A DNA stretch of 64,000 bases, from positions 30,203 through 94,202 of the forward strand of contig NZ_JAGTPK010000021.1 in the NCBI RefSeq assembly GCF_021147775.1, given 5' to 3'. A model generated the notes under the pieces. That model worked only from the letters and a program-made list of their open reading frames with translations, was not told the DNA's origin and ran no database searches. This document shows, one piece after another, positions 45,003 to 54,311 of this stretch; the stretch's first letter is position 1, and every line of letters begins with the position of its first letter. The translations under genes and the position numbers were made by a program. The DNA comes from Pseudomonas californiensis. Its GTDB lineage: Bacteria > Pseudomonadota > Gammaproteobacteria > Pseudomonadales > Pseudomonadaceae.

Positions 45003-45847
45003 CAGTGTCTGACAAGACTGCTTCTGCTGGTGCGCAGCCTCTCCTGTCCGCCAAGGCCGAACGCAATGTGTGGGTACGTTATAAAACGCCAATCAAAGGG
45101 TTGGTATTACCCGTCCTGATCATTGTCCTCCTGGAGTTCGTGGTCCGCATCGGCTGGTTGCCTTCCTATCAGATGCCAGCCCCGAGTGAAATCGTGCTCA
45201 CCCTGCGCGACCTTGCGGACGGCGCCCTGTGGAAACACATCAGCGCCAGCCTGTTACGCGTGCTCAGTGGCTTTGTGATCGGTGCAAGCCTGGCGCTTGT
45301 GTTCGCGGCATGGGTGGGGCTCAGCCGCGAAGCCGAAGCTTATCTGGAGCCCACCTTTGCCGGGCTTCGCTCTATTCCGAGCCTGGCCTGGGTACCGCTT
45401 CTGCTGCTGTGGCTGGGGATCGGTGAAACCTCCAAGGTCGTGTTGATCGCCATAGGCGCATTCTTCCCGGTCTACCTGAACGGTGTGGCCGCGATTCGAG
45501 GCATTGACCGCAAGCTGGTTGAAGTTGGCCAGATGTACGGTTTCAGTCGCTACCGACTGACCCGCCGCATTCTGCTGCCAGCCGCCCTGCCCGGCCTGTT
45601 TACCGGTTTGCGCAGCGGCATGAGCCTTTCGTGGATGTTTCTGGTGGCCGCCGAACTGATCGCCGCCACCAAGGGCCTGGGCTATCTGCTCAGTGATGGA
45701 CGGGAAACCTCGCGGCCAGACATCGTACTGGCCGCAATCATTGTATTGGCCACACTTGGCAAGTTGAGCGACGGCGTGCTGGCCGCACTCGAAAGAAGAT
45801 GTCTGGCCTGGCGGGACACGTTCAACGGCCAGAGTCGTGAGGATTGA
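44999..45847 (+). CDS. ABC transporter permease, SsuC/AtsB-like
   Basis: 282 residues, six membrane segments. Contains the binding-protein-dependent transport signature region GMSLSWMFLVAAELIAATKGLGYLL and the EAA-like loop KLVEVGQMYGFSRYRLTRRILLPAALPG that contacts the ATPase. ATG 44999 overlaps the preceding stop (ATGA). It forms the inner-membrane channel for the sulfonate or sulfate-ester importer. Confidence 0.88.
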   Translation: MTVSDKTASAGAQPLLSAKAERNVWVRYKTPIKGLVLPVLIIVLLEFVVRIGWLPSYQMPAPSEIVLTLRDLADGALWKHISASLLRVLSGFVIGASLALVFAAWVGLSREAEAYLEPTFAGLRSIPSLAWVPLLLLWLGIGETSKVVLIAIGAFFPVYLNGVAAIRGIDRKLVEVGQMYGFSRYRLTRRILLPAALPGLFTGLRSGMSLSWMFLVAAELIAATKGLGYLLSDGRETSRPDIVLAAIIVLATLGKLSDGVLAALERRCLAWRDTFNGQSRED

Positions 45848-45850
45848 TAG

Positions 45851-46564
45851 ATGTCAGCGCCATTGATGAGTATTCGTGTAGAGCACAAGGCTTTCGCTGA
45901 AAGTACCGTGTTGCAGGGTATCGAACTGACGCTGCAGCCTGGCGAAATCGTCAGCCTGCTGGGTCCGAGTGGCTGCGGCAAAAGTACTTTGCTGAGAATC
46001 GCCGCCGGTCTTGAGCAGGACTTCCGAGGCGAAGTACAGCGGCCTGAAGGTGAAATTGCCTTCGTTTTTCAAGAGCCGCGTCTGATGCCTTGGCTAAGAG
46101 TCGAGCAGAATATAGGGTTTGGCGACGATCAGGCCTTTGACCGCAAGTGGGTGGGCCAACTGATTGACGAGGTAGGCCTGTCAGGCTTTTCCGGTGCGCT
46201 GCCCAAGGCTCTTTCAGGCGGCATGGCACAACGCGTGGCAATCGCGCGCGGGCTGTATTCCCACCCGACGGTGCTCCTGCTGGACGAGCCGTTCAGCGCT
46301 GTCGACGCCTTCACGCGCATGAAGCTTCAGGACCTGCTGCTGCAACTTGCCGCACACCACGCAATCACCCTGTTGCTGGTGACGCATGACGTGGACGAGG
46401 CGTTATATTTGAGCGACCGCGTGCTGGTGATGGGCAGCCGGCCCGGCACGGTCGTGCATGAGGTGGCTGTGGACGTCCCACGCCCAAGGGACCGGCGTGA
46501 TCCGGTTCTGGCCAGACTCAAGGCTGAGGCTCTGACCGAGTTGCATCAGGCGCACATTATCTGA
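45851..46564 (+). CDS. ABC transporter ATP-binding protein, SsuB/AtsC-like
   Basis: 237 residues. Walker A GPSGCGKST (about 38-46), Q-loop FVFQEPRLMPWL, signature LSGGMAQRVAIARGL, Walker B LLLDEPFSAVD and the H-loop THDVDEAL are all intact; EPRLMPW is typical of the nitrate/sulfonate/taurine group. It begins 3 nt after the permease stop and ends the operon, converging on the polyamine-binding-protein gene. Confidence 0.9.
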   Translation: MSAPLMSIRVEHKAFAESTVLQGIELTLQPGEIVSLLGPSGCGKSTLLRIAAGLEQDFRGEVQRPEGEIAFVFQEPRLMPWLRVEQNIGFGDDQAFDRKWVGQLIDEVGLSGFSGALPKALSGGMAQRVAIARGLYSHPTVLLLDEPFSAVDAFTRMKLQDLLLQLAAHHAITLLLVTHDVDEALYLSDRVLVMGSRPGTVVHEVAVDVPRPRDRRDPVLARLKAEALTELHQAHII

Positions 46565-46579
46565 GAAACCAGTGACCGG

Positions 46580-46604
46580 CAGGCAGGTTACTTTCCTGCC
46601 TTGA
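46580..46604. terminator. Hairpin in the convergent gap (weak)
   Basis: GGCAGG and CCTGCC can pair across about 7 nt at the shared 3' ends of the ATPase and binding-protein genes, overlapping the stop of the latter. No T-run follows on either strand. Confidence 0.3.
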
Positions 46605-47667
46605 TAGCGTTCCAGATCCCAATGCGCAGTTCGTCAATCTTTACCGGAACCGGCGTCATCGCGAACAAACGACCCAGCATGTCAGCATCGGGGTAGATAT
46701 TCGTGTCGGACCACAGCCCCGGGTTGATCAGTGCGTCGGCCTTCTCGTTGCCATTGGCATAATGAACCTCGTTGGTAATGCCCGCGATGACTTCTGGCCG
46801 CAACAGGTAATTCATGAAGGCGTACGCCGCTTTCGGATCTGGAGTATCAACAGGCATGGCTACCATGTCGAACCACATTGGCGCGCCTTCCATCGGGACG
46901 GTATAACCGATATTGACGCCCTTGCCCGCTTTCTCGGCCAGCGCTTTTGCCTGGGAAATATCTCCCGAATAGCCGACAGCCACACAAATCTTGCCCGAGG
47001 CCAAGTCCTCGATATAGCGTGTTGAACTGAAATAGCGAACGTAAGGGCGCACCGCGCTCAAGACTGCCTGCGCCTTGGTATAGTCTTCCGGCTGCTCGCT
47101 GTGCGGCGCCAGCCCCATATAATTCAGGGTAATGGGCAGCAAAGCTGGTGCACTGTCCAAAAACGCAACACCACACTGCGCGAGTTTTTTCATGTTCTCA
47201 GGCTTCAGGACAAGGTCCCATGAGTCCAGCCGCACATCATTCCCAAGCAGTGCCTTGACCTGACCGACGTTATAGCCAATCCCGGTGCTCCCCCACAGAT
47301 AGGGAAAACCATGCTCATTACCGGGGTCGCTGGCCTCAAGCGCCTTGAGCAGTACCGGATTCAGGTTCTTCCAGTTCGGTAACTGGCTCCTGTCCAGGGG
47401 CTTGAGCAGGCCCTTTTCAATCTGCCGCCCCATGAAGTGCACCGAAGGAAAGACAATATCGTTGCCTGAATGACCCGCAATGAGCGTTTCGTTGAGATTC
47501 TCGTTGTCCTCGTAGGTCTTGTAGCTGGTTTTAATACCCGTCGTCGCCTCGAAATTCTTCAACGTGTCGGCAGCAATATAGTCCGTCCAGTTGTAGATAT
47601 TGACCGTCTCTGCTGCATGGCTGGTGGTGGCCAGCAACATCAGCGCAGCAAGGGATTTTTTAAGCAT
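46588..47667 (-). CDS. Polyamine ABC transporter substrate-binding protein (PotF/SpuD-like)
   Basis: 359 residues with a signal peptide (about 1-18, TTSHA before AETVNIYNWTDYIA). The polyamine-binding family is clear from VNIYNWTDYIAADTLKNFEATTGIKTSY, FPSVHFMGRQIEKGLLKPLDRSQLPNW and YPDADMLGRLFAMTPVP. It would capture putrescine- or spermidine-like ligands in the periplasm. No permease or ATPase gene is adjacent, so it is an orphan that may serve a transporter elsewhere or act as a sensor. AGGAAAT is the ribosome-binding site. Confidence 0.88.
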   Translation of the reverse strand: MLKKSLAALMLLATTSHAAETVNIYNWTDYIAADTLKNFEATTGIKTSYKTYEDNENLNETLIAGHSGNDIVFPSVHFMGRQIEKGLLKPLDRSQLPNWKNLNPVLLKALEASDPGNEHGFPYLWGSTGIGYNVGQVKALLGNDVRLDSWDLVLKPENMKKLAQCGVAFLDSAPALLPITLNYMGLAPHSEQPEDYTKAQAVLSAVRPYVRYFSSTRYIEDLASGKICVAVGYSGDISQAKALAEKAGKGVNIGYTVPMEGAPMWFDMVAMPVDTPDPKAAYAFMNYLLRPEVIAGITNEVHYANGNEKADALINPGLWSDTNIYPDADMLGRLFAMTPVPVKIDELRIGIWNAIKAGK

Positions 47668-48004
47668 TGTTATTTCCTCAGGTCAATGACCGCAGCTTGC
47701 CCTAGTCCATGACAAGGCATCAATACCTGCACAGAATGCGCTTAACAAATACACGATCATGACGCAGATCAAATAATTGATATTTTCTTTCGCTGTCATG
47801 AAAAATTTTTCCAGCTCGGCGTTGCCCGGTGCTATTTTTAAACTTGGTCAGACCGCTCGGATAACATCGCAGGAAAGCACCACGGCACAAAAGAGTTTTA
47901 GCCCACTCTTGGTCAGTGTCACTGGCTTTTGTCGGTCGCGTCTCGAAGGTCTCCCTACCTCTTGGAGCAGGCAAGTGCTCGTTTGAACAAGGTGGGCCAT
48001 CTCT
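47668..48004. other. Spacer of 337 bp
   Basis: No gene seen. It holds the leftward promoter of the binding-protein gene. ATCAA-ATAA-TTGAT (47768-47781) is a perfect 5-bp-arm repeat about 100 bp upstream of that start, in an AT-rich stretch. Confidence 0.4.
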
Positions 48005-48265
48005 ATGAACAAAGTCACGTTCCCGAACGCATGCCAATTGATGCGCTGGCACTTTCATCCGGTAGGCTTCGAAGCCAGCATGGATGCGCCCAGCAGCATG
48101 ATCGCGCGCCTGTTCGACCGAGCCAGTGGTGAAACCGTCCTGGCCATTGCCGGGCTCCCCTGTGCAACCGTCATGAACGCCACTGACGTCGAGCGGATCA
48201 TCGAGGCCATCGAAGACGAACTGGAGCTGTTTGGCACTCGCGGTCAGGTGGTCAGCTTTTCCTGA
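48005..48265 (+). CDS. DUF1652-like small protein
   Basis: 86 residues. LMRWHFHPVGFEASMDAPSSMIARLFDRASGETVLAIAGLPCATVMNATDVERIIEAIEDELEL fits the Pseudomonas DUF1652 pattern (a half-site of strands ending with an acidic helix). Function unknown. AAGGTGGG lies about 10 nt before the ATG. Its last 22 bp overlap the 3' end of the helicase gene on the other strand. Confidence 0.6.
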   Translation: MNKVTFPNACQLMRWHFHPVGFEASMDAPSSMIARLFDRASGETVLAIAGLPCATVMNATDVERIIEAIEDELELFGTRGQVVSFS

Positions 48266-50763
48266 ACCACGTCTGCCCGCCCTCGTTGTGGCTGTTTGCG
48301 CAGGTCTTCAAAGAACGGCTTGTCTGACGCGACGCGGTCAGAAGCCCTGGGCTGGCTCGCCGCATCCCCGCCTGAGGTATTTTCATCAATGTACCAATGG
48401 CAGTGCCGAGCAGCACGAGTGATCGCAACGTAAGCCAGACGCAGCACCTCGTCTTTCTGCGCCGTATCGAACGGCTGAAGATCGTTTGCATCCCCAAGTT
48501 CTGCCAGGCGATAGACCTGATTCTTGTAGGGCGAGACTGTCAGATGCTGGCAGTCACCCAGCAAAAACACAGCGTCCGCCTGCAAGCCTTTCGAACTGTG
48601 ATACGTCAGCGTCTTGATGCGTCGGGCCTGAGAGGCCCCATCAGCCTCGATGAGTGCCTGCAGTCGCTCCGAAAACCTGGCCTTTTCGCTGCCCTTTCTA
48701 TAGAGCAACAGGATCGAATCACCGTCGTTGTAATGCTCGGCCACACGCGCAGCCAATTCATCCTCGTCGCGATCAAGCACTGTCACAGGCAACAGTTCTT
48801 GAGGTGCACCGCCGGCCCTGGCTTTTTTACCGGGGATGGCGGGTGCTGCACGCACGATGTGCTCGGCTGCATCAATGATGTGTTGATGGCTGCGGAAGTT
48901 TTCGCTGAGCATGACTTTGGTCGTAGCAGGCGACGAGAATTCCTTGGCAAACTCCATGAAATACTTGGGCGAACTGCCACGCCAGCCGTAGATCGACTGC
49001 CAGTCATCGCCCACGCACAGCAGCGATGAATGCTGGGCGATCCGACCGACATGCATGGCCGGGCCACGGCGCCTGATCTCGCGCAGACTGGCGCGCAGCC
49101 ACGAAACGATCTGCGGTGAAACATCTTGAAACTCGTCGATCATCAAGTGGGACAAAGGCCGCAACATCGGATCACTGACATGCCTGAGGTTTTCCGGGCT
49201 GGTTTCGCCAAACAGGGCGAACATCCGGTTGTAGGTCATGATGGGAGGTGACTGAGCCAACAGGTGATGCTCGAACGCTTTCCAGAACAGGCTCAGCGCT
49301 TCGAAGAAATACCGATCCGGGTCGTCGCTGGCAAAGCTCATTTCGGCGACGGCACTCGGAACGTCCAGGCCAAGGTTCTCGATGAAGCTGGCTGCTGTGA
49401 CGAAACCGTCCAGCAGAGGCGCTGCGCCCAGCTCACCCTTGACCCGATATTCAAAGCCGGGACCGGCTGCAGATGTGCCAGCCAACGATTGCAGAAGCCC
49501 CTTGGATTTTGAGTAATTATCCATCCATATCAAAGGCTTATTGCAGAAAGCTTGAAACAGGGTGCGCTTTATGACTCCTTCGGCCCAGACCGGCAGTTTC
49601 GCACCGGGACGTTTGAGCTGCTGGTCTTCGCTGGGGTCGAGACCCAAGACAACCCAGGCGTCCAGCTCGGCAATATAGCCATGAAAGTTAAAAGAAAAAC
49701 CATTTATTTCAATGGCTTGGCGCATAGGCTCAATGCCTTTTATAGGCCAGGCACCGGCGCGTATCCACAAATCCTCGACGGTGTCGCACCACTCTTCATC
49801 CCGTTTCGAGGATAACTCGGTGACAGCGACGCGCTTTTGCACATCCGGATGGTCACGGTCCAGCTCCTTGAGCTGCAACGCATGCCGGTACAACGGCATC
49901 ATGACTTCACGAAAGCGTTCGTTGCTGGCGTAAAGATCGCGATAGCAGAAATTCAGTTGCTCGCGCTGCGCATCGTTGATGCGCAAATCAAACGGGTTGC
50001 TGTCAGGGTCGTCCGGAACGAGCGTCTGACTGGTCAGGTTCTCGAAAGCACGCAATTGCTCGTAGCCCGGCAGGCTGCGCACCAGTGGCAAAATGCGTGA
50101 GTGGAAGGTACGGACCAGTTCTCTGGCCTGTCTGGCGCCGAGGGTATGCCCCCACAGAGCCATGACATCGATCAGTTTGCTGATGAAGTCCTTGCGCGAT
50201 TCACGAGTGAAGGTCACCACAGTCATGGCATCCAGCTCATGGCCCAGATAGTGATGCAACAACAATATGCGCAGCACCAGCGAGGTTGACTTGCCTGCTC
50301 CGGCCCCGGCAATGACATAGGTGGACGGCGTATCGCTGAAGATCATCTTCCACTGCGCCGCGCTGGGCTGCGAGTGAGCGGGCAGTTTCTCGGCGACGTC
50401 GGCCTTGATGCGCTTCTTGAGTTCTGGCGTCAATGCCAGGCGCCAGTCATCGAACAGATGGTCATCAACCTTCGGGCCACGGTGCTGTGCCGGGCGAGTA
50501 TCGTTGATCAGCAGAACCTGACGACCTTGCTCCTGACCGTCCAGATAGCCGTCGGCATAGCCCTCCCTGACGCCCTCGATGTGCCCGTTCAGGTAGCCAT
50601 CGGCATGCCCCTGAAACCACGACGGCGTATGCTGCGAACCCAGCGCGTTCAAGCTTTTTGCGATCAGGCGTGCAAGCACACGTTTGAAAAACGGTAGCTG
50701 GTCAGGCGGATTGAGGTCGACATCCAGGTCATGAGGAAGCGCAGAAGGCAGGTCGTCAGGCAC
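48244..50763 (-). CDS. UvrD/Rep-like superfamily 1 helicase with a Gly-rich repeat N-terminus
   Basis: 839 residues. Motif I AGAGAGKSTSLVLRI near residue 156, motif Ia VVTFTRESRKDF, motif II IDEFQDVS, motif III GDDWQSIYGWRG, motif IV-like LSENFRSHQHI and motif VI YVAITRAARHC are all intact, so it should be an active 3'-5' DNA helicase. Residues about 49-84 (GHADGYLNGHIEGVREGYADGYLDG) are a G-x3-G repeat of unknown role before the motor. The insert between motifs Ia and II is long and has no recognised domain. GTG start at 50763 has GGAG upstream. It stands alone, with no nuclease partner. Confidence 0.85.
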   Translation of the reverse strand: MPDDLPSALPHDLDVDLNPPDQLPFFKRVLARLIAKSLNALGSQHTPSWFQGHADGYLNGHIEGVREGYADGYLDGQEQGRQVLLINDTRPAQHRGPKVDDHLFDDWRLALTPELKKRIKADVAEKLPAHSQPSAAQWKMIFSDTPSTYVIAGAGAGKSTSLVLRILLLHHYLGHELDAMTVVTFTRESRKDFISKLIDVMALWGHTLGARQARELVRTFHSRILPLVRSLPGYEQLRAFENLTSQTLVPDDPDSNPFDLRINDAQREQLNFCYRDLYASNERFREVMMPLYRHALQLKELDRDHPDVQKRVAVTELSSKRDEEWCDTVEDLWIRAGAWPIKGIEPMRQAIEINGFSFNFHGYIAELDAWVVLGLDPSEDQQLKRPGAKLPVWAEGVIKRTLFQAFCNKPLIWMDNYSKSKGLLQSLAGTSAAGPGFEYRVKGELGAAPLLDGFVTAASFIENLGLDVPSAVAEMSFASDDPDRYFFEALSLFWKAFEHHLLAQSPPIMTYNRMFALFGETSPENLRHVSDPMLRPLSHLMIDEFQDVSPQIVSWLRASLREIRRRGPAMHVGRIAQHSSLLCVGDDWQSIYGWRGSSPKYFMEFAKEFSSPATTKVMLSENFRSHQHIIDAAEHIVRAAPAIPGKKARAGGAPQELLPVTVLDRDEDELAARVAEHYNDGDSILLLYRKGSEKARFSERLQALIEADGASQARRIKTLTYHSSKGLQADAVFLLGDCQHLTVSPYKNQVYRLAELGDANDLQPFDTAQKDEVLRLAYVAITRAARHCHWYIDENTSGGDAASQPRASDRVASDKPFFEDLRKQPQRGRADVVQEKLTT

Positions 50764-50891
50764 GCAGACTCCGGAAAGTAGCTCGCAGGCATAAAAGACG
50801 CCTATGGTGGCCGGATTCTCGTCCGGGTTCCAGCGAAATGCTTTGCTGTCAGGACGTTAGCCGATCACTGCATGTTATCTGGAAGATGATA

Positions 50892-51815
50892 TCAACGCGG
50901 CATGACCGATTTTGGTACCAGCGCGCCGGGATGTTGAATGACCACACTGGCCAGTCGGTGAGCAGCCTCAGCGGCCTGCTGCGCCAGCTTGCTCTTGAGC
51001 CTGGCAGCGAGATAGGCGGCGCTGAATGAATCCCCGGCAGCAGTGGTGTCAACCACGCGTTTCACGGGTTGCGCCGCAACCTCGAAGCGCTCACCACCGG
51101 TTTCTATCAGGCAACTTTGCGCGCCGCGCTTGATCACCACTTCCTCGATACCACGCTGGCGATAAGCACTGAGCAATTGCTCGCTGTCGGTGTACCCATA
51201 CAGCGCTTGTTCATCGTCTTCAGTCAGCAATGCCAGCGTCACATAAGGCAGACACTCCAGATAGGCCTCCCGCGCCTGCTCGACACTGCCCCAAAGCCTG
51301 GGCCGATAGTTATTGTCAAAAGCAATCATTGCGCCTCGGTCACGGGCGCCCTTGAGCACTTCAAACAGCCTGGCGCGCCCCTGCTCACCCAGCACCGCCA
51401 GCGTGATGCCACTGAAATACAGTACGTCGTAGCCCATAAGCGCCGCAAGAATGGGTTCAGCTGCAGGCGTCGTGAAGCAAGCGCGCACCGCCGCTTCGTT
51501 GCGCCAGTACAGAAAGCGCCGTTCGCCACTGGCATCCGTCTGTATGCAGTACAGCCCCGGCAATCGGCCCGGCAAGCGCTGCACGTTGCCAAGGCCGATG
51601 CCTTCGTCTGACCAGGCCTGGCACATGGCATCGCTGAAACTGTCGTCGCCCAACGCCGTGACGTAATCCACTTGACCGGCATCGCCCAGCAGACGGGACA
51701 GATAGACCGCCGTGTTCAGCGTGTCACCGCCGAAAGCCTGACGCAGGCTGCCGTCAGCAGCCTGCTGTAATTCGATCATGCATTCGCCGATCAGGGCGAT
51801 ACGTGGAAGGCTCAT
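50892..51815 (-). CDS. kdgK: PfkB-family sugar kinase, probably 2-dehydro-3-deoxygluconokinase
   Basis: 307 residues. Ribokinase fold with GGDTLNTAVYLSRLLG near the N-terminus and the anion-hole/catalytic block DTTAAGDSFSAAYLAARL near the C-terminus. The KdgK-like stretch RRFLYWRNEAAVR and IALIGECMIEL support phosphorylation of 2-keto-3-deoxygluconate. It is separated by 28 bp from the upstream PLP-enzyme gene of the same direction and may be the last gene of that operon; a link of this kinase to D-amino-acid metabolism is not understood. Confidence 0.82.
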   Translation of the reverse strand: MSLPRIALIGECMIELQQAADGSLRQAFGGDTLNTAVYLSRLLGDAGQVDYVTALGDDSFSDAMCQAWSDEGIGLGNVQRLPGRLPGLYCIQTDASGERRFLYWRNEAAVRACFTTPAAEPILAALMGYDVLYFSGITLAVLGEQGRARLFEVLKGARDRGAMIAFDNNYRPRLWGSVEQAREAYLECLPYVTLALLTEDDEQALYGYTDSEQLLSAYRQRGIEEVVIKRGAQSCLIETGGERFEVAAQPVKRVVDTTAAGDSFSAAYLAARLKSKLAQQAAEAAHRLASVVIQHPGALVPKSVMPR

Positions 51816-51843
51816 GGGGGATTTCCTCTGGGGGGGGCAAAGC

Positions 51844-53049
51844 CTAGAAACAGGTATTGAATGACTCGATCACGTGCAGCTCATCATCCACCAGACAGCC
51901 TGAGCGCCACTTGTCGAACGTCAGGCACGGGTGCGAAGTGCCGAACGAGATAATGTCGCCAACGTTCAATTCACAATCAGGTGCCACCGTCATGAACGCG
52001 TGCTGGTCCATGACCGCCGTGACCTTGCAGGCGCTGACGTCCTTGCCTGCGGCTGGCAACACGCCCGCTTTGTAACGCAGCAGCGGATTGGGCAGACCAG
52101 CGTCATAGGCCACATCACGTTTGCCCATCGCGATCACCGCAAACCCGGGCTCGGGCATGGACTGCACGTGTGCCCAGACCTCCAGCGCCGGGCGCAGGCC
52201 CTCGCTGAGCTCGGCACGCCGATCCAGTACGCAGCATTGCGCGTCCTTGTAGATACCGTGGTCATGAACCACATAGCTGCCGGGCCGCAGGACGCTGAGA
52301 AAACGCTCACGTACTGCCTGCGCGTCGAACGCCTCGGCAATCAGGTCGTACCACGCTGAACCCGAGGCCGTGACGATAGGCCTTTCAAGCGCAAAGGAGC
52401 CTTTGTCCTGCAATTCGACTGCCAGTCGCACCAGAGAAGCCGCAAACGCCTTGATGCCGTCGACGGCGTGGTCGCCGTGGATAACGCCCTCGTAGCCTTC
52501 AATGCCGGTCAGCGCCAGGGCGGGCTGTGCCAGCACGGCGTCCGCCAGGGACAGCACCTGAGCCTCTGTACGGCAGCCACAACGCCCGCCGGGCACGCCA
52601 TATTCGATCATCACGTTAAGGCGCAACCCGCGAGCACCGAAATATTCACCCAATGCAGCGACGTTGTCAGGGTGGTCGACCATGCAGTGGAACTCGAACA
52701 TGGGATCAGCCAGAAGACCGGCAATCACAGCCATGTTCGGCGCACCCACCAGCTGATTGGCCATCAACACCCGTCGAACGCCATAGGCATAAGCTGCCTG
52801 GGTTTGTACGGCAGTAGCCAGCGTCATGCCCCATGCGCCCTCTTCCAGCTGACGCCGAAACAGTGCTGGCACCATGCTGGTCTTGCCATGCGGAGCCAGC
52901 TCGGCGCCACTCTGGGTGACGAACCTCTGCATCCAGCGAATGTTGTGGTCCAGCGCCTTGCGGTGAATGACCAGGGCGGGCAGGCTCACCTCACTGACCA
53001 GGCTGTCACCCGGCTGTGCAGATCCCTTGTCCATGACGGCAATACTCAT
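51844..53049 (-). CDS. PLP-dependent amino-acid deaminase / D-threonine aldolase-like (DSD1 family)
   Basis: 401 residues. Alanine-racemase-type N-terminal barrel with the PLP lysine in APHGKTSM (about residue 55), and a C-terminal D-serine-dehydratase-like domain with candidate metal ligands His in DQHAF and Cys in SHPC. Family members deaminate or cleave D-hydroxy-amino acids. Upstream on the same strand are an IclR regulator, RidA (which hydrolyses the enamine/imine such enzymes release) and a polar amino-acid importer, which together support uptake and deamination of a D-amino acid. Confidence 0.8.
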   Translation of the reverse strand: MSIAVMDKGSAQPGDSLVSEVSLPALVIHRKALDHNIRWMQRFVTQSGAELAPHGKTSMVPALFRRQLEEGAWGMTLATAVQTQAAYAYGVRRVLMANQLVGAPNMAVIAGLLADPMFEFHCMVDHPDNVAALGEYFGARGLRLNVMIEYGVPGGRCGCRTEAQVLSLADAVLAQPALALTGIEGYEGVIHGDHAVDGIKAFAASLVRLAVELQDKGSFALERPIVTASGSAWYDLIAEAFDAQAVRERFLSVLRPGSYVVHDHGIYKDAQCCVLDRRAELSEGLRPALEVWAHVQSMPEPGFAVIAMGKRDVAYDAGLPNPLLRYKAGVLPAAGKDVSACKVTAVMDQHAFMTVAPDCELNVGDIISFGTSHPCLTFDKWRSGCLVDDELHVIESFNTCF

Positions 53050-53064
53050 CAGTACCTCCAGCTG

Positions 53065-53829
53065 TTATTCGTTGATTCGGCGAGCCAGGCCATTGGCACT
53101 GTTGATCAGCACTCGGCGATAGTCGCAGTAATGAGCCTTGGCATCGGCGCGCGGAGCGACAATGCACAGCGTTGCAATACAGCGTCCCTGCTCGTCCTTG
53201 ACCGGCGCGGCAAAGCAATGGGTAAAGGTGTCCGCCACACTGTCGAAGGAAAAGAAGCCCTCTTCGCCAGCGTTGCGGATTTCGCGGAGGAAAGTATCCA
53301 GCGGCAAACGCTCGCCGCCTGGCAGGATGAAGTCCTCGGGATCGATAAGGTCGACGATTTCCTGATCGCTCAGGTGACTGAGCAACAGCCGTCCGGAAGC
53401 CGTCCAGGGAATCGGGGCGTTTTCACCAATGTCCGAAGAAATCCGGAAATGCCGCTCGCCTTCCTTCATCAGCGCGACCGTATACTTGCGCCCGTTGAGC
53501 AGACACATCTGCGCGGTTTCCCGCGTTTGGCTGACGATATCGCCCAGGCAGATTTCCGCCTCGCGGGTAAAGTCGAAATGCCGCAAATGCGCCTGGCCCA
53601 GAAAGTACAACTGACGGCCCAGATAGACATGCCCGTCCTTGCCCACTGACTCCAGAATCCTGCGTTCCAGCAACGAGGCGACCAGTTCATACACCGTCGA
53701 TTTGGGGCTGCCGATGCCGCTGGCAATTTCGTTGGGCCGCATGGGCGTGGCCTTTTCCTTGAGGAAATCCAGAATATCGAACGCCCGGTCCAGACCACGC
53801 GCCCGGCGCTTGATCGTGTCTTCAGTCAT
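53065..53829 (-). CDS. IclR-family transcriptional regulator
   Basis: 254 residues. N-terminal winged HTH (ARGLDRAFDILDFLKEKATPMRPNEIASGIGSPKSTVYELVASLLERRIL) and a C-terminal IclR effector domain (IPWTASGRLLLSHLSDQEI; CIATLCIVAPR). ATG 53829 has AAGGA upstream; the frame is open to 53922 but overlaps RidA. It sits inside the operon between RidA and the deaminase, so it probably controls it, perhaps through the palindrome at 57402-57413. Confidence 0.88.
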   Translation of the reverse strand: MTEDTIKRRARGLDRAFDILDFLKEKATPMRPNEIASGIGSPKSTVYELVASLLERRILESVGKDGHVYLGRQLYFLGQAHLRHFDFTREAEICLGDIVSQTRETAQMCLLNGRKYTVALMKEGERHFRISSDIGENAPIPWTASGRLLLSHLSDQEIVDLIDPEDFILPGGERLPLDTFLREIRNAGEEGFFSFDSVADTFTHCFAAPVKDEQGRCIATLCIVAPRADAKAHYCDYRRVLINSANGLARRINE

Positions 53830-53902
53830 GTGATGCTGTCCTTGGTTGAAAACTGCACGCCGCACGCTTACCCCTCTGCTGTCGCAGGATTGCCTGAAAC
53901 GG

Positions 53903-54289
53903 CTACTTGCGTCGGTAAGCAATACAGTCGATTTCTACCTTGCAGTCGACCATCATGCTGGCCTGCACGCAAGCACGCGCCGGTGCGTGCTCGGGCATGA
54001 AGTATTCGCCGAACACCTTATTGAAACTCCAGAAGTCGCGAGGGTCTTCAAGCCACACGCCTACACGCACCACGTCCTTGAGCTCGTAACCGGCCTCTTC
54101 GAGAATCGCAACCAGGTTGCGCATCGTCTGATGGGTCTGTTCGACAATACCGCCGACGATGATCTCGCCGTCCTGCGCCGGTACCTGACCTGACACGTGC
54201 AACCAGCCATCGGCCTCGACTGCACGGGCAAATGGACGTGGCTGACCACCACCAGCGGTGCTGCCTGCGCCATAACGGGTAATACTCAT
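53903..54289 (-). CDS. RidA family enamine/imine deaminase
   Basis: 128 residues, YjgF/RidA fold. The conserved Arg in APARACVQASMM and the end KVEIDCIAYRR are diagnostic. It hydrolyses reactive 2-aminoacrylate-type intermediates produced by PLP dehydratases, matching the adjacent deaminase. ATG 54289 has a strong AAAGGAG site. It lies 22 bp after the ABC ATPase stop, within the same transcription unit. Confidence 0.9.
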   Translation of the reverse strand: MSITRYGAGSTAGGGQPRPFARAVEADGWLHVSGQVPAQDGEIIVGGIVEQTHQTMRNLVAILEEAGYELKDVVRVGVWLEDPRDFWSFNKVFGEYFMPEHAPARACVQASMMVDCKVEIDCIAYRRK

Positions 54290-54311
54290 GGGGTTCTCCT
54301 TTTGAAAAAAT

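Noticed and set aside
50570..50640. MORN-type repeats in the helicase N-terminus
   Set aside because: The glycine spacing is regular, but the YxGxxxxGxxHGxG core of MORN repeats is absent.
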